Source: a bacterium
GTDB lineage: Bacteria > Patescibacteriota > Patescibacteriia > Patescibacteriales > GWC2-42-12
Direction: 5' to 3'
Assembly: GCA_030649205.1 (NCBI GenBank)
Contig: JAUSGE010000044.1
Location: 1 to 48,497, forward strand
Length of the DNA: 48,497 bases
Part shown: positions 41,802-48,497 of the stretch, piece after piece
Numbering within the stretch: the first letter of the stretch is position 1
Layout of the letters: each line of letters begins with the position of its first letter
The notes under the pieces: generated by a model
The model's database searches: none
The model's input: the letters and a program-made list of their open reading frames with translations, nothing else
What the model was told of the DNA's origin: nothing
Made by a program: the position numbers and the translations under genes

Positions 41802-42449
41802 ATGATAGAAATAATTATCGGCGCAATAACCTCCTTTATCATCAGCGCCATTTCCTCGCTGGGTTATTTTGGCGTGGGCGCTCTGATGGCCGTTGAAAGC
41901 GCCTGCGTGCCTTTGCCTTCGGAAATTATCATGCCGTTCGCCGGATTTTTAGTTGCTCAAGGCAGATTTAGCCTCTTAGGCGTAACCTTGGCCGGCGCGA
42001 TCGGCTGTGTGGCCGGTTCGGTTTTAGCTTACGCGGCCGGGGCCTGGGGCGGACGAGGATTTATTGAAAAGTACGGTAAGTATATTTTAATTTCCCATCA
42101 CGACCTAACGCTGGCCGATAGATTTTTCAATAAATACGGTTCGGCCGCGATTTTTTTCTCACGCTTGATGCCGGTGGTAAGAACTTTTATTTCATTGCCG
42201 GCCGGCATCGCGCGAATGAATTTCAGTAAATTTGTAATTTACAGTTTTCTGGGGTCGCTGCCCTGGAGTTTCGGTTTAGCTTATATTGGACTAAAATTAG
42301 GTAATAATTGGGATACTTTAGGGGTGTATTTTCATAAATTTGACGCGGCGATTGCAATTGCTATACTGGTATTCGCGGTTTGGTATGTCAGGAGGCATTT
42401 AAAGAATTTAAGATTAAATAATTCTGGATTCCCGCCTGCGCGGGAATGA
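41802..42449 (+). CDS. DedA-family membrane protein
   Basis: The 215-residue protein has about five membrane segments and the DedA/SNARE-associated core: an E-CVPLPSEIIMPFAGF-like block near 32-48, GGRGFIEKYGKY near 84-96, and the FFSRLMPVVRTFISLPAGIARM block near 125-147. DedA proteins are implicated in lipid carrier or lipid scrambling functions and in membrane potential. The last residues (SGFPPARE) and the stop codon are provided by a family C repeat, so the original C-terminus has probably been replaced. glyS follows directly. Confidence 0.88.
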   Translation: MIEIIIGAITSFIISAISSLGYFGVGALMAVESACVPLPSEIIMPFAGFLVAQGRFSLLGVTLAGAIGCVAGSVLAYAAGAWGGRGFIEKYGKYILISHHDLTLADRFFNKYGSAAIFFSRLMPVVRTFISLPAGIARMNFSKFVIYSFLGSLPWSFGLAYIGLKLGNNWDTLGVYFHKFDAAIAIAILVFAVWYVRRHLKNLRLNNSGFPPARE

Positions 42450-42452
42450 CAA
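42423..42452. repeat. Family C repeat, copy 4
   Basis: CTGGATTCCCGCCTGCGCGG followed by GAATGACA. Its TGA stops the DedA gene, and its ATG opens a false start for glyS. Confidence 0.85.
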
Positions 42453-42460
42453 AGAAATGT

Positions 42461-43852
42461 ATGCCTGAACAAAACAAAATGGAGAAAATCGTGTCGCTCT
42501 GCAAGCGCCGCGGCTTTATTTTTCCGGATTCGGAAATTTACGGCGGGCTGGCCAACGCTTGGGACTACGGGCCTTATGGCGTTGAGTTAAAAAATAACAT
42601 CGCGGCCGCCTGGTGGAAGCGATTCGTGCGGACGCGCGACGACATGGTCGGCCTTGATTCGGCTATCATCACCAATCCCAAAGTCTGGGAGGCGTCCGGG
42701 CATGTGGCCAATTTTAACGACCCGCTGGTTGATTGTTTAAAGTGTAAAGCGCGCCACCGCGGCGATAAACTGCTGGAAGAAAAAATCGGCGTGGCAGAGG
42801 CGGCTAAAATTCCTTTTGAACAGGTCGGCCGGAAATTGGCTGAACTGAAAATAACATGCCCAAGCTGCGGAGCGGCCAGCTGGACCGAGGCCAGGAAGTT
42901 TAATTTGTTGTTTGAAACCAACATCGGGGTGGTGGCAGACGCAAAAAATAAGGCTTATCTTAGAGGAGAAACAGCGCAGGGGATTTTTATTAATTTTAAA
43001 AATATCGTTGATACCATGCGCAAGAAACTGCCTTTCGGCGTGGCGCAAATCGGCAAGGCTTTTAGAAATGAAATCACGCCCGGTAATTTTATTTACCGCA
43101 CGCGCGAATTTGAACAGATGGAAATAGAATATTTTATTGAGCCGCCGAAGCAGGACGAATGGAAAAAACCGTTTGAAGAGTGGCAGGCGGAAATAAAAAA
43201 GTTTTTTAAAGATGATTTGGGCATCGGCGAAGAGCATTTGCGCTGGCGGCGGCACGAAGACGACGAACGATCATTTTATTCCAAAGACACTTACGACGTG
43301 GAATATGATTTTCCTTCGTTCGGCTGGGGCGAGCTGATGGGTTTTGCTTACCGCACCGATTATGATTTAAAACAGCACATAAAATATTCCGGCGCGGATC
43401 TGTCATTTACCGGAGACGACGGCAAAAAGTTCGTACCGCACGTAATTGAGCCGTCGTTCGGCTTGACGCGCACTTTGCTCTCGGTTTTGTGCGAAGCGTA
43501 TAGGGAAGAAGATGTAAAGGGCGAGATTAGGATTGTGTTAAAATTCAGAAAAAACATCGCGCCGGTGAAAATCGCGGTTTTTCCTCTGCTGAAGAACAAG
43601 CCGGAATTAGTGAAAAAAGCCAGGGAAATTTATGATCGGCTGAAGCTGGCATGCGCCTGCGAATTTGACGATAACGGCAATATCGGCAAGCGCTACCGCC
43701 GGCAGGATGAAATCGGCACGCCGTATTGCGTGACGGTTGACTTTGATTCCTTGGACAAGGGCGATGTAACGGTTAGGGACAGAGATACGATGGAGCAGGA
43801 GAGGGTGGAAATTGACAAATTGGAAGGATATTTTGCGGAGAAATTTAAGTAA
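42461..43852 (+). CDS. glyS: Glycine--tRNA ligase (alpha2 type)
   Basis: Class II synthetase of 463 residues in the single-chain, eukaryote-like bacterial form. Visible features are RRGFIFPDSEIYGGLANAWDYGP near 16-38, a zinc-ribbon insert with CLKC and CPSC pairs near 90-135, motif 2 FRNEITPGN near 203, and motif 3 near 330 (PSFGLTRTLL). The C-terminal anticodon-binding domain spans about 370-463. I choose the ATG at 42461 (MPEQNKMEK). The upstream ATG at 42446 is within a family C repeat. No Shine-Dalgarno site. The stop touches a family B repeat. Confidence 0.94.
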   Translation: MPEQNKMEKIVSLCKRRGFIFPDSEIYGGLANAWDYGPYGVELKNNIAAAWWKRFVRTRDDMVGLDSAIITNPKVWEASGHVANFNDPLVDCLKCKARHRGDKLLEEKIGVAEAAKIPFEQVGRKLAELKITCPSCGAASWTEARKFNLLFETNIGVVADAKNKAYLRGETAQGIFINFKNIVDTMRKKLPFGVAQIGKAFRNEITPGNFIYRTREFEQMEIEYFIEPPKQDEWKKPFEEWQAEIKKFFKDDLGIGEEHLRWRRHEDDERSFYSKDTYDVEYDFPSFGWGELMGFAYRTDYDLKQHIKYSGADLSFTGDDGKKFVPHVIEPSFGLTRTLLSVLCEAYREEDVKGEIRIVLKFRKNIAPVKIAVFPLLKNKPELVKKAREIYDRLKLACACEFDDNGNIGKRYRRQDEIGTPYCVTVDFDSLDKGDVTVRDRDTMEQERVEIDKLEGYFAEKFK

Positions 43853-43891
43853 TGTCATTGCGAGCGACCGCAGGGAGCGAAGCAATCTCAC
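43852..43891. repeat. Family B repeat, copy 7
   Basis: TGTCATTGCGAGCGACC to GCGAAGCAATCTCAC, directly at the glyS stop. Confidence 0.8.
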
Positions 43892-43925
43892 GGATAGTGA
43901 GTTTGGTCTAAAGATAATAGTTTGT

Positions 43926-43963
43926 TAGATTGCTTCGTCGCTGGCGCTCCTCGCAATGACAAA
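43926..43963. repeat. Family B repeat, copy 8
   Basis: TTAGATTGCTTCGTCGCTGG to CTCCTCGCAATGACA, inverted to copy 7. Its terminal ATG opens a false start for the AAA ATPase at 43971. Confidence 0.75.
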
Positions 43964-43970
43964 TTGGCAT

Positions 43971-45338
43971 ATGGATTTATCTCTAGAATTACTGTCAATT
44001 CAAAACCCCTGGTGGCGGGGCGAGAGCTTAAAGTTTGACCCGGCGATTGAACAGTATAACCGCCAGGCTATAAAGCGGCCAGCGGATATTTTAACCGCGG
44101 CCGATTTAAAGCAAGACAAGATTTATTTTTTAGCCGGCTTAAAAGGCGCGGGCAAAACCACTTTGATGAAACTGCTGATTAAAAAACTGATTGAAGAAGA
44201 TAAGATCCAGCCCCAACGCGTATTTTTTTATTCCTGCCATAATTTAGACAGCTATGAACAGCTTAATGAAATAATTAAGCTGTTTTTAAATTCTCGGTCC
44301 GGCGGCAGGCGCTATATTTTTATTGACGAGATTGGGCTGGTTAAAAATTGGCGCAAGGGATTGGATTATTTGATTAAGGCCGGCAAGCTGAAAAATACCG
44401 CGCTCGCGCTGTCAGCTTCATCCGTGGACGGGAAAACGGAAGACGAGCGAGTTATTATTAGCCGAGACGTTAATAATTTAACTTTTAGAGAATTCGCGAA
44501 TTTGATCAATCCGGCGCTGTTTAAAAAAATTACGCCGAAAAATTATCAAGCTCACGCCAAGAAGCTTGAATATTATTTAGACATTTATTTTCTGACCGGC
44601 GGTTTTATTTCGGCGATTGGCGATTATCAGAAATATGGCGCGGTTAGGCAGTTAATTTACGTAAATTTTTTACACTGGTTTTTGGCCTACATAAGCCGCA
44701 TGGGGCGAGACACAATTTTAACCAGGCAAATTATGGAAAAATTGATTTTAAATTTAGGCCAGCCGGTCGGCTTTAAAACTTTAATCCATAAAACCAAAGC
44801 CAAAACCCATCTGACCGCGGCCGGGTACGTAGAGATGCTGGAAAACATGCTGGCGGTAAAAACCATTTATCAGACTGGCGTCCGGGGCCAGGCCAGCCGC
44901 AAAGCCAAAAAAGTTTATTTCACGGACCCGTTTATTTTTTGGCTGTTTTACTCTTATATCCACGGCTCGCTGGATTATTGGCGCTTCTCGCGCCAGCGCC
45001 TGCACGATGGCGCGGTTTTTTCCCATCTGGTGGAGAACGTGGTTTTAAGCCAGCTGATCAAGGACGAAAATAATCTAGTTACTTATTGGCGGGATAATAT
45101 TAAGAAGCAAGAGATAAATTTTATTGTTGAATCAGGAAAAAAAATAACGCCGATTTTATTGCGCTATGGGCAAGAGATAAGAGATGATGATTTTTATGTT
45201 TTAAAACGAGGAATAATTATCAGCCAAGACCGGCTGGAGACGCGCGGATCCGTAAAAATTATGCCGCTGATATACTTTTTGCTGTTTGGCTATCTCGGGC
45301 AAAGACACTCGGTGTCCTGTGGACACCGAGTGTCTTAG
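43971..45338 (+). CDS. AAA ATPase of the AAA_14/DUF4143 type
   Basis: The protein has about 455 residues. Walker A GLKGAGKTT is near residues 57-65, Walker B YIFIDEIGL near 118-126, and a sensor-like ALALSASSV near 147. The C-terminal part (about 290-440) fits DUF4143, including TDPFIFWLFYSYIHG and a nuclease-like tail. Such ATPases are numerous in archaea and candidate phyla and have no settled function. I start at the ATG at 43971; 43956 is in a family B repeat. The final residues ([11 protein letters not shown]) and stop codon are encoded by a family D palindrome. The gene overlaps the end of uvrA by 4 bases in convergent orientation. Confidence 0.82.
   Translation: MDLSLELLSIQNPWWRGESLKFDPAIEQYNRQAIKRPADILTAADLKQDKIYFLAGLKGAGKTTLMKLLIKKLIEEDKIQPQRVFFYSCHNLDSYEQLNEIIKLFLNSRSGGRRYIFIDEIGLVKNWRKGLDYLIKAGKLKNTALALSASSVDGKTEDERVIISRDVNNLTFREFANLINPALFKKITPKNYQAHAKKLEYYLDIYFLTGGFISAIGDYQKYGAVRQLIYVNFLHWFLAYISRMGRDTILTRQIMEKLILNLGQPVGFKTLIHKTKAKTHLTAAGYVEMLENMLAVKTIYQTGVRGQASRKAKKVYFTDPFIFWLFYSYIHGSLDYWRFSRQRLHDGAVFSHLVENVVLSQLIKDENNLVTYWRDNIKKQEINFIVESGKKITPILLRYGQEIRDDDFYVLKRGIIISQDRLETRGSVKIMPLIYFLLFGYLGQRHSVSCGHRVS
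45303..45335. repeat. Family D palindrome, copy 4
   Basis: AGACACTCGGTGTCC-TGT- and complement, perfect 15-bp arms. It is shared by the convergent ends of the AAA gene and uvrA, so it may terminate both. Confidence 0.85.
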
Positions 45339-48286
45339 AGGATTTTGGCCAAATACTGTCCGGTGTAGCTGTGTTTGTTCTTAGCCACTTCGCGGGGCGT
45401 GCCCTGGGCCACGATTTGGCCTCCCCGGCTGCCGCCCTCGGGCCCCAGATCAATGATCCAATCCACTGATTTTATGACATCCAGATTATGCTCAATGATC
45501 AAGACCGTGTTGCTTTTATCAACCAGCTGATTAAGCACTTGCAAGAGCTTTTTAATATCATCAAAATGCAGGCCGGTGGTCGGCTCGTCTAAAATATATA
45601 GCGTTTTGCCCGTGGCGCGGCGCGATAATTCGGCGGCCAGCTTCACCCGCTGGGCTTCGCCGCCCGACAAGGTGGTGGCCGATTGGCCCAGTTTAACGTA
45701 GCTTAACCCTACCTGGCTTAAACTAGCCAATTTTTGCTCAATCGCCGGAATATTTTTAAACAAGGCCAGAGCTTCTTCCACGGTCATGTTTAAGACGTCG
45801 GAAATATTTTTGTCATGGTAATGTATCTCTAAAACTTCCTGATTATACCGCTGGCCGTGGCAGACGTCGCACTCAACGTAAATATCAGACAGAAACTGCA
45901 TTTCAATTTTTACCACCCCGTCGCCGCCGCAAGCCTCGCAGCGCCCGCCCGGCACGTTAAAGGAGAAGCGGCCGGCGGCATAGCCTTTGATTTTGGCTTC
46001 GGGCAATTCGGCGAACAAATCGCGGATGGGCGTGAAAGCGCCGGTGTATGTAGCCGGGTTGGAGCGCGGGGTGCGGCCGATTGGCGATTGGTCAATATTA
46101 ATTACTTTGTCAATATTATCAAGGCCGTCAATTCTGCCATGCCGGCCCGGCGCTTCTTTGGCGCGGTAAAGTTTTTGATTCAAGGCGTTGGCTAGGATAT
46201 CGGTCATCAAAGTTGATTTGCCGGAACCGGAAACGCCGGTAATGGCGATAAATTTTCCCAGCGGGAATTCCACGTTAATGTTTTTTAAATTGTGCTCGCT
46301 GGCGTTGACGATGGTTAAGCTCTGCCCGCTGCCCGCGCGGTATTTAACCGGCGCGGCAATGAATTTTTTGCCGCTTAAATATTGGCCGGTTAAAGATTTG
46401 GCGGTTCTTTTTACCTGTTCGGGCGTGCCCGCGGCCACGATTTGCCCGCCATGTTCGCCCGCGCCCGGACCGATATCAACGAGCCAGTCGGCCGCCAGCA
46501 TGGTGGCTTCGTCATGCTCCACTACGATGACCGTATTGCCCAAATCGCGTAATTTTTTAAGCGTGCCGAGCAGTTTATTATTATCGCGCTGGTGCAGGCC
46601 GATGGACGGTTCGTCTAAAATGTATATCACGCCCATGAGCGCCGAACCGATTTGCGTGGCCAGCCGGATGCGCTGGGCTTCGCCGCCGGACAAGGTGTTG
46701 GCCGGGCGCGCCAAGGTTAAATAATCCAGCCCCACGTTTAAGAGAAAGTCCAGGCGGGCGCGAATTTCCTTAATAATGCGCGCGGAAATTTTTTTTTCCC
46801 GCGCGGTCAGGCGCGCTTCGCCGTCCGCCGTCCGCCGGAGCGGATTTTCCAAATCGCTAAAGAATTTTTTTTCCTGATCAATGGTCAGGCTGGCAACATC
46901 GTCAATGGACCGGCCGGCGATTTTCACGGCCAAAATTTCCGGTTTCAACCTTTTGCCGCCGCAAGCCGGGCAGACTAGCACGCGCATGTACTGCTCAATT
47001 TCTTTTCGGATGTAATCAGACTCGGTTTGCTGGTAGCGCCGTTCCAGATTGGGAATCACGCCTTCAAATTCAGTGGTTAACTCGCCGGAAAAACGGTTGC
47101 TTTGGTAATTGACATTGTAATTTTTTTCGCCTGAACCGTACAGCACGATATCCAGCTGTTTTTTGCTTAAATTTTTAATCGGCGTGTTTAAATCAAAGCC
47201 CTGTCCGGACGCCACTGTGCCCAAGATGCGCATTAGCCAGCTCTGTCCGGCCGCGGCGCTATGGGCCCAGGCGCGGATAGCGCCTTGGGCGATGGTTAAA
47301 TTTTTGTTGATAATTAATTCCGGATCAACTTCCAGCTTAGTGCCCAGGCCGGCGCAGGCCGGACAGGCGCCATGGGGCGAGTTAAAAGAAAAATCGCGCG
47401 GTTCCAGCTCGGTTAAATTAATGCCGCAGTCCGGACAGCCGTAGCGCCGGGAGTAGGTGGAGTCGGAAATTTGCCCTCCTTTTAAAGGAGGGGTAGGGGA
47501 GGTTAAATCAATGCCATCAGTTTTAACCCCCTTAATCCCCCTTTGGAAGGGGGATAATTCCGCTGTAGCGATCGTCACCAGCCCGTCGCCCAGTTCCAGG
47601 GCTTTTTCCACGCTTTCGGCCAGGCGGGACTGGTCTTCCTTATCTTTAGTAACTTTAAGGCGGTCAATCACGATTTCCACGCCGTGTTTTTTTTGCTTGT
47701 CCACGGCCAGGTCCTCCACTTCTTCCAGGGTGTAAATTATTTTGTCAAAACGCAGGCGGGAGTAGCCGGCTCTCCTGACGGCCTCCAGGACGCTTTTATG
47801 CTCGCCCTTTTTGTCTTTAATGATTGGCGCTAAAATAATTATATCCCGGTTTAAAAAATTAGCGGTAATCAGCGCCATGATCTCGTCAATTGACAAGGGC
47901 TTGATTTTGCCGCCGCACCCGGGGCAGTAGGGCACGCCCACGCGCGCGTAGAGCAGGCGCAGATAATCATAGATTTCCGTGATCGTGCCCACGGTGGAGC
48001 GCGGATTATGCGTGGTGGATTTTTGGTCCAGGGAAATCGCCGGCGACAGGCCGGTAATGGAATCAACGTCCGGCTTGTCCATCACCCCGATAAACTGCCG
48101 GGCGTAAGCGGATAAAGATTCAACGTAGCGGCGCTGGCCTTCGGCGTAGATAGTATCAAAGGCCAAAGATGATTTGCCCGAGCCGGACAGGCCGGTTAAG
48201 ACTACTAATTTATCGCGCGGAATTTCCACGTCAATATTTTTTAAATTGTGCACGCGCGCGCCTTTGATTTTGATGGAGTTGGTCAT
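45335..48286 (-). CDS. uvrA: Excinuclease ABC subunit A
   Basis: The 983-residue damage-recognition ATPase has Walker [10 protein letters not shown] near 32-40 and GVSGSGKST near 690, with signature LSGGEAQR in each half. Zinc-binding cysteine motifs are CPGCGG near 108, CPDC/CPAC near 280-305, CPACGG near 435 and CEACGG/CDVCHG near 790-815. Two family A repeats in tandem add roughly 30 residues near 244-271 ([13 protein letters not shown] and [12 protein letters not shown]), just before a zinc motif. No Shine-Dalgarno site precedes the ATG. It ends in convergent overlap with the AAA gene. Confidence 0.96.
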   Translation of the reverse strand: MTNSIKIKGARVHNLKNIDVEIPRDKLVVLTGLSGSGKSSLAFDTIYAEGQRRYVESLSAYARQFIGVMDKPDVDSITGLSPAISLDQKSTTHNPRSTVGTITEIYDYLRLLYARVGVPYCPGCGGKIKPLSIDEIMALITANFLNRDIIILAPIIKDKKGEHKSVLEAVRRAGYSRLRFDKIIYTLEEVEDLAVDKQKKHGVEIVIDRLKVTKDKEDQSRLAESVEKALELGDGLVTIATAELSPFQRGIKGVKTDGIDLTSPTPPLKGGQISDSTYSRRYGCPDCGINLTELEPRDFSFNSPHGACPACAGLGTKLEVDPELIINKNLTIAQGAIRAWAHSAAAGQSWLMRILGTVASGQGFDLNTPIKNLSKKQLDIVLYGSGEKNYNVNYQSNRFSGELTTEFEGVIPNLERRYQQTESDYIRKEIEQYMRVLVCPACGGKRLKPEILAVKIAGRSIDDVASLTIDQEKKFFSDLENPLRRTADGEARLTAREKKISARIIKEIRARLDFLLNVGLDYLTLARPANTLSGGEAQRIRLATQIGSALMGVIYILDEPSIGLHQRDNNKLLGTLKKLRDLGNTVIVVEHDEATMLAADWLVDIGPGAGEHGGQIVAAGTPEQVKRTAKSLTGQYLSGKKFIAAPVKYRAGSGQSLTIVNASEHNLKNINVEFPLGKFIAITGVSGSGKSTLMTDILANALNQKLYRAKEAPGRHGRIDGLDNIDKVINIDQSPIGRTPRSNPATYTGAFTPIRDLFAELPEAKIKGYAAGRFSFNVPGGRCEACGGDGVVKIEMQFLSDIYVECDVCHGQRYNQEVLEIHYHDKNISDVLNMTVEEALALFKNIPAIEQKLASLSQVGLSYVKLGQSATTLSGGEAQRVKLAAELSRRATGKTLYILDEPTTGLHFDDIKKLLQVLNQLVDKSNTVLIIEHNLDVIKSVDWIIDLGPEGGSRGGQIVAQGTPREVAKNKHSYTGQYLAKIL
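47472..47507. repeat. Family A palindrome, copy 11
   Basis: CCCTCCTTTTAAAGGAGGGG core, a diverged form with compensating changes on both arms, in frame in uvrA. Confidence 0.75.
47523..47555. repeat. Family A palindrome, copy 12
   Basis: CCCCCTTTGGAAGGGGG core, in frame in uvrA beside copy 11. Confidence 0.8.
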
Positions 48287-48290
48287 ATTT

Positions 48291-48497
48291 TTATTTCATT
48301 CTACCCGGCTTCAGCCGGCGTTAAGATTGATCAAAAAAGAAATAACTCTGGCTAAAGCCAGGCAGAAAGAAGCTATTATTTCATTCTACCCGGCTTCAGC
48401 CGGCGTTAAGATTGATCAAAAAAGAAATAACTCTGGCTAAAGCCAGGCAGAAAGAAGCTATTATTTCATTCTACCCGGCTTCAGCCGGCGTTAAGAT
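48291..48497. repeat. Tandem array of 85-bp family E inverted-pair units
   Basis: CTACCCGGCTTCAGCCGGCG recurs at 48301, 48386 and 48471, giving a period of 85 bp. Each unit also holds the opposite-sense hairpin CTCTGGCTAAAGCCAGGCAG. The array runs off the window edge after about 2.4 units and lies just upstream of uvrA. Confidence 0.9.

Overview
The window reads as a stretch of a small-genome bacterium, most probably a member of the Candidate Phyla Radiation (Patescibacteria). This is an inference from gene style, not from a marker tree. The coding sequence is A/T-rich and uses the standard code. The cargo is mostly information processing, namely four aminoacyl-tRNA synthetases, gyrA, ftsK and uvrA/uvrB/uvrC. 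It is mixed with envelope proteins of the kind common in that group (lamin-tail/PKD surface protein, VanW protein, DedA protein), small AAA ATPases and many short unknown proteins. Most housekeeping genes start without a Shine-Dalgarno sequence, and several promoters sit only a few bases before the start codon.

Layout. 1-9.2 kb is a defence block: an AbiEi/AbiEii type IV toxin-antitoxin pair, then a type III-like methyltransferase (mod), a small membrane protein, an AlbA/HATPase protein and a Res helicase-nuclease. 9.2-12.3 kb is one large surface protein. 12.3-21.9 kb holds acpP, ftsK, a coiled-coil protein, an MBL-fold hydrolase, gyrA and a 4Fe-4S ferredoxin too short for ordinary ORF lists. 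22.1-27.4 kb holds uvrC, a TrpR/YerC-like regulator, a three-gene unknown operon with strong ribosome binding sites, and uvrB on the minus strand. 27.4-31.8 kb (minus strand) holds a VanW protein, DUF3006, Hsp20, two tRNAs (Val-GAC and an unusual Ile-UAU) and a degenerate DHH phosphoesterase. A candidate non-coding RNA lies on the plus strand at about 27.54-27.71 kb. 32.0-33.4 kb is a dapA-like/speD-like operon. 33.4-45.3 kb holds valS, tyrS, murI, argS, a DedA protein, glyS and two AAA ATPases. 45.3-48.3 kb is uvrA (minus), followed by a tandem palindromic repeat at the window edge.

The window is unusually rich in short dispersed repeats. I separate seven families (A-G). Several are inserted in frame inside essential genes (uvrA, uvrB, uvrC, valS, tyrS, argS), and others supply stop codons or false upstream start codons. 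The most interesting observation is a pair of intergenic elements (12464-12609 and 21558-21696). They share two short conserved cores, but their helices are built from different, compensating sequences, which is the signature of a selected structure. A second candidate structured RNA lies at 27543-27712. Other points of interest are the apparent loss of the UVR domain of UvrB and the HhH region of UvrC, a DHH protein and a SpeD homologue that both lack catalytic residues, and a bimodal use of Shine-Dalgarno sites. All alignments and foldings were done by eye.
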